From contig DATKKX010000131.1 in the NCBI GenBank assembly GCA_035542775.1, positions 1-7,306 on the forward strand: 7,306 bases of DNA, in the 5' to 3' direction. The position numbers and the translations under genes were made by a program. Of the stretch, positions 1-4,941 are shown one piece after another (within the stretch, counting starts at the first letter, position 1; every line of letters starts with the position of its first letter). Under the pieces are notes generated by a model that searched no databases, had not been told where the DNA came from, and saw nothing but the letters and a program-made list of their open reading frames with translations. The DNA comes from DATKKX01 sp035542775. GTDB taxonomy: Bacteria; Planctomycetota; Phycisphaerae; UBA1845; UTPLA1.

Positions 1-2178
1 GATGAGCAGGTCGAGGAACTGCGTCGACGCCAGGACGCGGCCGCTCAGGAGCATTCGCTTTTGTGCCAGCAACGGCGGGAACTGCAGGAACAATGGCGGC
101 AGGAGTCTCTCGGGGATCGACCCGGGGAAGAGCCGTCTTTCACCGCGGCGGCCGGGCCCGAAGGCGCAGAGAAGCCTCCGGAGTCTGCGGTGTCCGATGA
201 AGTCAGTCCTGACCGGCGACACGTGGAATCGCTCGCCGACGCCGAGTCCGTCGAAGTCTGCGAGCAGAGAGGCGACCGCCGTGAGGAATTGAGCGCGGCG
301 AGTTCTGAGTTGGTCGAGGACGAGGCGTTCCCGGGGCATCGCTTGGCTCAGACGACAGAGCTGATCGGTGCGACAGTTGGGACAGAGACCCGCAGGGTAC
401 CGGAAGAGGCGGCTGAGACTGCCTCGCGGACCGCGCCGAGGAGACTCGGAGCCAGAGTGGTCCGGATCGGCGCGCTGGCCTTGCTTGTCGGGTGTGGTGT
501 GGGGGCTGTTTATCTCGCCTCGACGCCGGAAGACATCATGGTCAAAGGGCGGGTGACGTTGAACAGCGGCGCCGCGGCGCACCTGTCCGCGGCCGAGCAT
601 TCGGAGCGGATGCAGGATCCGGCCGTCTTCGGCAAAGCTGCCGCGATCAGCGGCGCTGATATCCAGTCGATGTATCGCAGCGGCAAGATCGGACTGGCAG
701 TCGCCGCGGGAGGATACGAGCTCGAGTTGAACGCCCGCGTGCCCCGTGATCAGCAAAGCGTGGCGCAAGCATGCCTGGATGCGTGGGCCAAGGCGTATCA
801 GGAGGTTCTCAGTCAGAGCGTGATCTCCGGGTCGGAACGGAAGGCTCGCTTGGCCGGCATGGAGACCGATTATCAGAAGCTGGTTGCTGAGCGGCGGACC
901 GCGCAGGCGAAGCTGGAGGAGTTGAAGGCTGCGTTGCAGAATGATCCCAGCCTGGGTCAGGTCGAGGCGGCCCGGGCCGCCAAGAGCGAGCTGAAGACCA
1001 GGCTTGCCCGGGCGCGCGATGAATGGGAGGCGGCCAAGGCGAAGCTGGCGGCGTTCGAGGCGACCGCGCCGTCCACAGATACGATCGTTCCCACCGAAGA
1101 GCAGCTTGTTCAGGCCTGTGCCGGAGATGGGGAGCTCATGCAGGCCGTCGAGCAGCGTGACGCCAAGGCCCGCGAGCTCCACAAGGTGCTGACCGAGGCC
1201 ATGTCGCAGTCCCAGACGCCGCTTGCCGCATTGCTGGCCAGCATCAACGAGTTGGCCTCTGAAGTGGATCAGCAGATTGCGGATCAGACGGACAAGGATA
1301 TTCGCCGCGAGCTTGAGGAGATCGCCGTTACCCTCAAGGACTACCGCCGCTACGCGGAGGTGTTCTCGAGGAACTGGGATGAACTGGCTCCGAAGGTGGG
1401 TTCGTGGAAGGCCGGCGGGGACGCCGACCTGCTGCTGGAGTACCAGAAGAAGGCGGAGATGCTGATCCGCGAATTCCATTCGCAGTCCGGCGAATCCTCC
1501 AAGACGGCCGGCGCGAAGACGGACGCGATCGCGCAGGGCGGATCCGAGATGACCATGCGGCGCGTCATCCACGGTCGCCTGCGCAAGGCCCTGCTCGCTT
1601 GCCAGCAGGCCCGGAATGATTGGATCCTCGCCGCCCGCGGCGCTGTCCCGCGATACAACCTGGGACTGAAAGCCCTGGAGGATGCGATTCATGATCTGAC
1701 TCCGCGGATCGAGCAGCGACGAAAGTACCACAAGGACAAGCTGGTCGAACAGTTGATGAAAGCACGAGGGGATGAGCGCGCCGCCGAATCACAGCGTCTC
1801 CTCGAAAACAGGGAGGAGGCAACGCGGCAGTACCAGCGTCTGAGTGATGAATTCGTGAAACTGGATACCGAGGCGACGGGCGACGAAGCCGCGCGGGCCG
1901 AGGCGCAGCAGAAGCAGATACAAATCCGCGAACAGGAAGAGCGGATATCGCGTCTGGATCGGGAGGCGCAGGCGATCCAACAGGAGATCGATCGGCTCCA
2001 GGGCGATGGAGATGTAAGTCTAGCTGGATCAGCGAGTTATGAACAACTGGCCGCGTCTCCCCCCGATCGGCTGGAGAGTCGCAGGCTGCACCAGGGACTC
2101 AAGCTGGGCGGCGTTTCGACCGCGGTGTCCTTCATTGTGTTCTTCGCAATCAGCGGCTTGCGGCGGCCGCGCCACTGA
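1..2178 (+). CDS. Wzz/PCP-like polysaccharide co-polymerase with long coiled coils (5'-partial)
   Basis: The frame is open from base 1 to a TGA at 2176-2178, giving 725 visible residues; the true start lies upstream (a TTG at 61 is only the first internal start-like codon). Residue numbers count from base 1. Residues 1-35 are Glu/Gln/Arg-rich coiled coil, followed by an acidic linker. A membrane segment covers about 155-173. It is followed by a compact domain (about 180-270) that ends in a stretch like those of chain-length determinants (ARVPRDQQSVAQACLDAWAK, from residue 245). Long helical, coiled-coil sequence follows to about 665. A PP-containing linker and a second membrane segment (about 701-720) lead to a short basic tail (RRPRH). 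The order membrane segment, coiled coil, membrane segment is that of Wzz/PCP proteins, which set polysaccharide chain length in the inner membrane. The downstream glycosyltransferase supports this. No C-terminal tyrosine-kinase domain is present. Much longer than typical Wzz (roughly 330-380 aa). The family call is inference; the gene itself is near certain. Confidence 0.62.
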   Translation, partial: DEQVEELRRRQDAAAQEHSLLCQQRRELQEQWRQESLGDRPGEEPSFTAAAGPEGAEKPPESAVSDEVSPDRRHVESLADAESVEVCEQRGDRREELSAASSELVEDEAFPGHRLAQTTELIGATVGTETRRVPEEAAETASRTAPRRLGARVVRIGALALLVGCGVGAVYLASTPEDIMVKGRVTLNSGAAAHLSAAEHSERMQDPAVFGKAAAISGADIQSMYRSGKIGLAVAAGGYELELNARVPRDQQSVAQACLDAWAKAYQEVLSQSVISGSERKARLAGMETDYQKLVAERRTAQAKLEELKAALQNDPSLGQVEAARAAKSELKTRLARARDEWEAAKAKLAAFEATAPSTDTIVPTEEQLVQACAGDGELMQAVEQRDAKARELHKVLTEAMSQSQTPLAALLASINELASEVDQQIADQTDKDIRRELEEIAVTLKDYRRYAEVFSRNWDELAPKVGSWKAGGDADLLLEYQKKAEMLIREFHSQSGESSKTAGAKTDAIAQGGSEMTMRRVIHGRLRKALLACQQARNDWILAARGAVPRYNLGLKALEDAIHDLTPRIEQRRKYHKDKLVEQLMKARGDERAAESQRLLENREEATRQYQRLSDEFVKLDTEATGDEAARAEAQQKQIQIREQEERISRLDREAQAIQQEIDRLQGDGDVSLAGSASYEQLAASPPDRLESRRLHQGLKLGGVSTAVSFIVFFAISGLRRPRH

Positions 2179-2271
2179 AGCTCGATCCGGCCAGCGCATG
2201 GCTCCGGCGGCCGTTGGTCGTGATTCGCGTGCCGCCGGTTTCGCGAGGCCGTCTCCTGGATCTCTACAACA

Positions 2272-3366
2272 ATGCGCGTGCTGATGCTGGCAACGGATCT
2301 CGAGCGCGGCGGCTTGCCTATGCGCCTCGCGCGCCTGGCCACGGCATTGCATGACACCTGCGTCGAGCCCGTCGTCGGCTGCCTTGCGGCCAAGGGACCG
2401 GTCAGTTTCGAATTGGAGGCCGCGGGAATCGAGACGTTCTCGTGCGACGCCCGCGGGCGGTACGACATCTCATGCCTGTGGAGCCTGGCTCGTCAGGTCC
2501 GCCGGCTTGATCCGGATCTCATCCAGAGCTTTCTCTGCCACGCGAATGTGGCGGCTCGGCTGGTGGGGCGATTGGATCGCTACCGCCCGGTGGTTACCGG
2601 CACGGTGACGATCGAGCTGGAGCGCCGCACCCACCGCTTTCTCGAATCGCTGACTTGCGGTCTGTCCGACCGGCATGTCGCCAACTCCCGGGCGGTGGCC
2701 GATCATCTCCGCGTCGACCTCGGCTTTCCCTCGGAAAGATTGGTCGTCATACCGAACGGCATCTCGTTGGAGGAGTTCGATGGCCAGCCGGCAATAGACC
2801 GTCGGGCAATGGGTCTGGCCGCGGATGTGCCCTTGATCGTCTGGGCGGGAAGGATGGACCCGGTCAAGAACCTCGAGACGGTTGTCGAAGTGATTGCAAG
2901 GGCTCTGGGACACATGCCCCTTCAGGCGGTATTGCTGGGCGACGGCCCGGAACGACCCCGCATTGAATCGCTCATTCGGAAGAAAGGGCTTTCGAGTGCC
3001 ATACGCATGGCACTGTGGTCCGATCGTGTCCTCGGCTGGTTGAAGGCCGCCGACCTGTTGTTGTTTCCCTCGCTGACGGAGGGATCGCCCAACGTGGTGC
3101 TCGAGGCGATGGCGTGTGGATGCGCCGTGGTGGCCAGCGATGTGCCCGCCTGCCGCGAGCTGATAGACTCCGGCGTTCATGGATGGCTGTGTCGATCCGA
3201 CGATCTGGAGGGGCTGGTGGCGGCTGTCCTTCTGGCGTCAAGCGATACGGCCGCGCGGCGCCGGTGTGCGGACGCAGCAAGGCGTAGGGTCGAAGAAGGG
3301 CATGCTATGCAAGCCATTGTGCACCAGTGGGAGATGCTGTTTGAACAGGTGGTACAAGGGCGGTGA
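2272..3366 (+). CDS. GT4-family glycosyltransferase (GT-B fold)
   Basis: A complete 364-residue protein, a usual length for GT4 enzymes, which transfer a sugar from a nucleotide-sugar donor to a growing glycan on the cytoplasmic side. The N-terminal half starts MRVLMLATDLERGGLPMRLA, the typical first Rossmann strand and glycine-containing loop that binds the acceptor. The donor half contains VIPNGI (N162-G163), AGRMDPVKNLE with the phosphate-binding Arg194 and Lys199, and the E-x7-E motif (E270 to E278, inside LTEGSPNVVLEAMACG), followed by VVASDVPACREL. These are the standard GT4 signatures. The start is ATG 2272: it is the first start codon after an in-frame TGA at 2221-2223 and keeps the complete N-terminal strand. 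No good Shine-Dalgarno sequence precedes it. It lies 93 bases after the co-polymerase-like gene with no obvious promoter or terminator between, so co-transcription is likely. Sugar and acceptor cannot be told from the sequence. Confidence 0.93.
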   Translation: MRVLMLATDLERGGLPMRLARLATALHDTCVEPVVGCLAAKGPVSFELEAAGIETFSCDARGRYDISCLWSLARQVRRLDPDLIQSFLCHANVAARLVGRLDRYRPVVTGTVTIELERRTHRFLESLTCGLSDRHVANSRAVADHLRVDLGFPSERLVVIPNGISLEEFDGQPAIDRRAMGLAADVPLIVWAGRMDPVKNLETVVEVIARALGHMPLQAVLLGDGPERPRIESLIRKKGLSSAIRMALWSDRVLGWLKAADLLLFPSLTEGSPNVVLEAMACGCAVVASDVPACRELIDSGVHGWLCRSDDLEGLVAAVLLASSDTAARRRCADAARRRVEEGHAMQAIVHQWEMLFEQVVQGR

Positions 3367-3415
3367 AGCCGTCGATGGCGACCGCGTGCCGCTAAAAAAA
3401 GATTTGCTCCCACGC

Positions 3416-3438
3416 AACTTTCGATCCGGGCGAAAGTT
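3416..3438. other. Perfect 8-bp inverted repeat between the glycosyltransferase and mraZ
   Basis: AACTTTCG (3416-3423) and CGAAAGTT (3431-3438) are perfect inverted copies around a 7-base loop, 50 bases after the glycosyltransferase stop and about 58 bases before the mraZ -35 element. No T run follows on the + strand, so it is not a canonical intrinsic terminator. On the opposite strand a run of seven T (complement of 3394-3400) follows, but only after about 15 bases. It may be a weak or Rho-assisted transcript end for the upstream genes, an mRNA-stabilising hairpin, or a protein-binding site. Confidence 0.4.
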
Positions 3439-3495
3439 CCATGTCACGAAGGCCGGTGTTGAGGCACTAATGAAGAAAACCCTCCCTATTTTTGC

Positions 3496-3525
3496 TTGAC
3501 GCGCGGGTGGGGAAAAAGGTAGAGT
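3496..3525 (+). promoter_or_regulatory. sigma70-type promoter of mraZ
   Basis: TTGACG (3496-3501, five of six consensus bases) is followed after 18 bases by TAGAGT (3520-3525, four of six). A T-rich patch (TATTTTT) lies just upstream of the -35. The predicted start of transcription is about 3531-3533, giving a leader of roughly 45 bases before the mraZ ATG. The position immediately upstream of the operator-like repeats supports the call. Confidence 0.7.
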
Positions 3526-3537
3526 CTGCCACGTAAA

Positions 3538-3552
3538 TGGGGCCGAGTGGGT
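3538..3552 (+). promoter_or_regulatory. Putative MraZ operator (TGGGN direct repeats)
   Basis: TGGGG (3538-3542), CCGAG spacer, TGGGT (3548-3552): two TGGGN boxes with a 5-base spacer, so a 10-base period. MraZ of E. coli is known to bind TGGG-R repeats with 5-base spacers in its own 5' leader and to repress its own operon. Here the boxes sit just downstream of the predicted transcription start, the equivalent place. A further TGGGG at 3508-3512, between -35 and -10, is exactly three periods upstream. A third contiguous box is missing (TGGAG at 3556 is out of phase). Autoregulation is inferred. Confidence 0.65.
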
Positions 3553-3576
3553 CCCTGGAGCACAACGTGGCGGCCA

Positions 3577-4062
3577 ATGATTTTCATCGGATCCAGCCAG
3601 CATTCAGTCGACGCCAAGAACCGGCTGGCCATACCTGCCAAATTCCGCTCGCGCATCGATCCGGAACGGGACGGCAACGGCTTCGTTGTCATCTGCGGCC
3701 AGCCTTCAGACCGGCTCTGGTTGTACCCGGAGCGGTACTTCGAGGCTCTCGCCAGCCGCGCTCGCTCGCGTCTGATTCCGGACGGGGACCAACTGCGTTT
3801 CGACCAGCTGTACTTTCCCTCGGCGGAGCCGGCGGAACTGGACAGCCAGGGACGCATTTTGATCCCGGAGCGAATGTTACACGCGGCGGGGCTGGGAAGG
3901 GAAGTTGTAATTTGCGGAGTGCGGGACCATCTGGAAATCAGGCGCCCTGAGGATTGGGAGAAGGAGTCGAAAGAAGCTGGGGCGCTGTGGGTGCAGTACC
4001 AGGATAAGGCCCGCGAGGCTTATGAGGACGTGAGGCGGCAACCCGGCCCTGAGGCCGGATAG
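3577..4062 (+). CDS. mraZ: MraZ, AbrB-like transcriptional regulator
   Basis: A 161-residue protein from ATG 3577 to TAG 4060-4062, slightly longer than typical MraZ (about 143-152) because of a charged C-terminal tail. It has the two SpoVT-AbrB-type half-domains of the family: SVDAKNRLAIPAKFR (residues 10-24) and ELDSQGRILIPERML (87-101), each with the conserved D-x-x-G/N-R and Pro. The first motif has Asn15 where most homologues have Gly. MraZ forms ring-shaped oligomers that bind TGGGN repeats and usually repress the division and cell-wall (dcw) operon. ATG 3577 is chosen because MIFIGSSQHS aligns with the usual MFxGxxxHxxD start. An in-frame GTG at 3547 would place the start inside the operator repeats. 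There is no strong Shine-Dalgarno sequence (GGAG at 3557-3560 is too distant). rsmH, the usual next gene, is absent from the following 879 bases, which is unusual. Confidence 0.95.
   Translation: MIFIGSSQHSVDAKNRLAIPAKFRSRIDPERDGNGFVVICGQPSDRLWLYPERYFEALASRARSRLIPDGDQLRFDQLYFPSAEPAELDSQGRILIPERMLHAAGLGREVVICGVRDHLEIRRPEDWEKESKEAGALWVQYQDKAREAYEDVRRQPGPEAG
4043..4058 (+). other. Perfect GC hairpin overlapping the mraZ 3' end
   Basis: CCGGCC (4043-4048), loop CTGA, GGCCGG (4053-4058): a perfect 6-bp all-GC stem in the last codons of mraZ, with no T run behind it. It could delay ribosomes or protect the mRNA end, or begin the structured stretch that follows. It may also be chance in GC-rich coding sequence. 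Confidence 0.35.
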
Positions 4063-4113
4063 ATCAGGTCAGTGGACGACGCGTGTCGTCCCGAGTGAGG
4101 TAAGGTTCGAGTT

Positions 4114-4162
4114 GTGGTGGCGCGGAAGGGACCCGAATCCGGGTTTCCTTCCGCCCTACCAT
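4114..4162 (+). other. Long near-perfect hairpin, about 20 bp, AATC loop
   Basis: Outer arm TGGTGG-type pairing (4114-4120 with 4156-4162), a C-C mismatch, then GCGGAAGG (4122-4129) with CCTTCCGC (4147-4154), a small bulge (G4130 opposite T4145-T4146), and ACCCG/CGGGT (4131-4135 with 4140-4144) closing an AATC loop. It is the longest helix in the segment. No T run follows, so it is not a terminator. It could be an RNase III substrate or a protein-binding arm. Confidence 0.6.
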
Positions 4163-4373
4163 TGATCCCGAGGGAGAACATCAAGCGCATTGCCGGCAGC
4201 TCAAGGAGGCACCGCTGCCGCTTGCGACGTGGGTGGATAGGAGGTCCGTATCGGCTCTTCAGCCCGTTTCACGGCTGGATTGGGGCCATGGCGCATTTCC
4301 GGGCGCGCCGGCATTCGAAATAATGAGCTTGCCGGCGCAGCTCGATGAAATCGCCTGTATGCAGTCACGCCAT

Positions 4374-4418
4374 GATTCACGCGGCTGTTGCGTGAGTCGC
4401 GCGGAAGCGATTTCGCGT
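4374..4418 (+). other. Two abutting hairpins, one with GNRA tetraloop
   Basis: Stem one pairs 4374-4382 with 4390-4398 (9 bp including one G-U, loop GGCTGTT). Stem two starts at the next base and pairs 4399-4406 with 4411-4418 (8 bp including two G-U) around GCGA (4407-4410), a GNRA tetraloop. With no base between them the helices could stack end to end, as in folded RNAs. An extra copy of TCACGC at 4365-4370 could compete for the first stem's 3' arm. Confidence 0.5.
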
Positions 4419-4484
4419 CGTGATCATATGAAATAGCCGGGTTTGGTGTGCCGGGTCCGGCTCCGACAATCCAACGCGTTGAGG

Positions 4485-4526
4485 GTGGCCCATTTGCTAG
4501 GGATGGCAAGTGGGCCGCTACTTTTT
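4485..4526 (+). terminator. Rho-independent terminator
   Basis: GGCCCATTTGC (4487-4497) pairs with GCAAGTGGGCC (4506-4516) through 11 bp with one wobble, and extends outward by T4486-G4517 and G4485-C4518, around an 8-base loop. TAC and a run of five T (4522-4526) follow directly. This is the classical form. It acts on + strand transcription and would end the mraZ transcript or the structured RNA before it. There is no equivalent T run for the opposite direction. Confidence 0.88.
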
Positions 4527-4528
4527 AG

Positions 4529-4573
4529 TGCCTGCAATGACCGACAGGCAGGGCCTCCAAGAGCATCTGCCTG
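4529..4573 (+). other. Two mutually exclusive hairpins
   Basis: CAGGCA (4545-4550) can pair with TGCCTG upstream (4529-4534), while CAGGCAG (4545-4551) can pair with CTGCCTG downstream (4567-4573). Only one can form at a time. It begins just after the T run of the terminator, so it would be transcribed only by read-through or from a promoter I cannot identify. It might instead be a DNA site made of three half-sites. Confidence 0.35.
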
Positions 4574-4732
4574 GCATCTCAGAAATCCGCGGGCACCAGA
4601 CTGTCGCAATCGTAAACCGCCTGGATTGATCAGCCGGCACGAGCCTCGGCAGAAAGAGCCCTGAAAAAGGGCGGTCCGCGTGCCTACCTCATGGACCGGT
4701 CCCGATTGGTCTCTATGGCGAGTGCGGCGCGG

Positions 4733-4756
4733 CGGGTTTTTCCACGGGTTTTTCCA
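4733..4756 (+). repeat. Perfect 12-bp tandem repeat upstream of the protease promoter
   Basis: CGGGTTTTTCCA occurs twice head to tail (4733-4744 and 4745-4756) with no difference. It ends 22 bases upstream of the predicted -35 element of the protease gene, centred at about -70 relative to the predicted transcription start. Such a position suits a direct-repeat binding site for an activator. It may also be a slippage duplication with no function. Confidence 0.6.
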
Positions 4757-4766
4757 ACAGAAGCTG

Positions 4767-4781
4767 CAAACCGCTGGTTTG
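4767..4781. promoter_or_regulatory. Inverted repeat overlapping the protease -35 element
   Basis: CAAACC (4767-4772), GCT, GGTTTG (4776-4781) is a perfect inverted repeat whose right arm covers the first bases of the -35 hexamer. A repressor bound there would block the promoter. An overlapping CTGGT/ACCAG pair could also form. Short palindromes arise by chance, so this is tentative. Confidence 0.3.
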
Positions 4782-4807
4782 GACCAGGTGAGCCGATATG
4801 GTACAAT
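4779..4807 (+). promoter_or_regulatory. Promoter of the secreted protease (extended -10)
   Basis: TTGGAC (4779-4784) is separated by 17 bases from TACAAT (4802-4807, five of six consensus bases). The -10 is preceded by TG one base upstream (4799-4800), an extended -10 motif that compensates for the moderate -35. Transcription should start near 4814, about 128 bases before the protease ATG. The terminator at 4526 isolates this unit from mraZ. Confidence 0.68.
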
Positions 4808-4813
4808 GGACTC

Positions 4814-4941
4814 GCCGATTGTAGGTGATTCCCCTTGGCGTGAAGCCGTGTTGAACGGCGCTGTGATGCAGGGGACCTTCGGCGCCCTAAAGGGGTGGGT
4901 GTAGGCGTTCCATCTTCATACATGGCAGGAGGTTTCCGAAC
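4814..4941 (+). promoter_or_regulatory. Protease 5' leader with strong ribosome binding site
   Basis: The predicted leader is about 128 bases long. It contains a hairpin GCCGT-GTTGA-ACGGC (4845-4859) and further G/C-rich pairing, including GGC near 4857 with GCC near 4876. It ends with AGGAGG (4927-4932), 9 bases before ATG 4942, the only strong Shine-Dalgarno sequence in the window. I do not recognise a known riboswitch. The transcription start is inferred from the promoter call. Confidence 0.45.

Larger units (their letters stand above)
4074..4526 (+). ncRNA. Candidate structured RNA / structured mraZ 3' UTR, no known class
   Basis: No credible protein gene is seen here on either strand, but strong hairpins follow one another. 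They are GGACGAC/GTCGTCC with GCGT loop (4074-4091); a helix of about 20 bp at 4114-4162; GGCAGC/GCTGCC (4195-4219) with an outer CAAGC/GCTTG (4182-4224); GCGCCGGCA/TGCCGGCGC (4305-4338); two abutting hairpins at 4374-4418, the second with a GCGA tetraloop; and a final terminator hairpin at 4485-4518 followed by T5. Several stems keep pairing through G-U wobbles, which suits RNA rather than DNA palindromes. I looked for RNase P, tmRNA, SRP, 5S, tRNA and common riboswitch signatures and found none. No independent promoter is clear, so it may be a long 3' UTR of mraZ, a processed small RNA or a stand-alone RNA. Function is unknown. Confidence 0.45.
4527..4778. other. Intergenic stretch without a gene, between terminator and protease promoter
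   Basis: No protein gene is supported here. Apart from elements listed separately, I see a small hairpin GCCCT-GAAAA-AGGGC (4658-4672) with no T run. Short open frames crossing this stretch on both strands lack family resemblance and run through the terminator or promoter. It probably serves as upstream regulatory DNA for the protease. Confidence 0.5.

Noticed and set aside
2037..3280. Several minus-strand frames over the glycosyltransferase (up to 236 codons)
   Set aside because: They are antisense shadows of a clear GT4 gene with all motifs on the + strand, a common effect of high GC at third positions.
3470..3499. Tiny leader-peptide-like frame MKKTLPIFA with a nearby GAGG
   Set aside because: It overlaps the mraZ -35 element, so it lies upstream of the mraZ transcript start and cannot be its leader; nine codons are easily due to chance.
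3547..3576. GTG 3547 as the mraZ start
   Set aside because: It would add ten residues not seen in the family and put the start codon within the operator repeats; ATG 3577 gives the normal MraZ N terminus.
4114..4323. 69-codon + strand frame in the mraZ downstream segment
   Set aside because: It starts inside the longest hairpin, is Arg-rich without a domain, and its region is better explained as structured RNA.
4063..4526. RNase P RNA, tmRNA or SRP RNA
   Set aside because: The length would suit RNase P or tmRNA, but the conserved GAGGAAAGTCCGGGC and ACAGAA elements of RNase P, the tRNA-like T arm and Ala-Ala-stop tag of tmRNA, and the GGAAG/AGCA loop of SRP RNA are not seen.
4443..4664. 73-codon + strand frame
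   Set aside because: It reads straight through the intrinsic terminator and the competing hairpins.
4680..4904. 74-codon + strand frame with a GTG start, just before the protease
   Set aside because: It runs through the tandem repeat and the extended -10 promoter, has no good ribosome site and no recognisable domain. The regulatory reading explains the sequence better.
4063..4941. Degraded rsmH (the usual partner of mraZ)
   Set aside because: No fragment resembling the RsmH start (PVLL-x-E) or its SAM-binding glycine motif is found in any frame.
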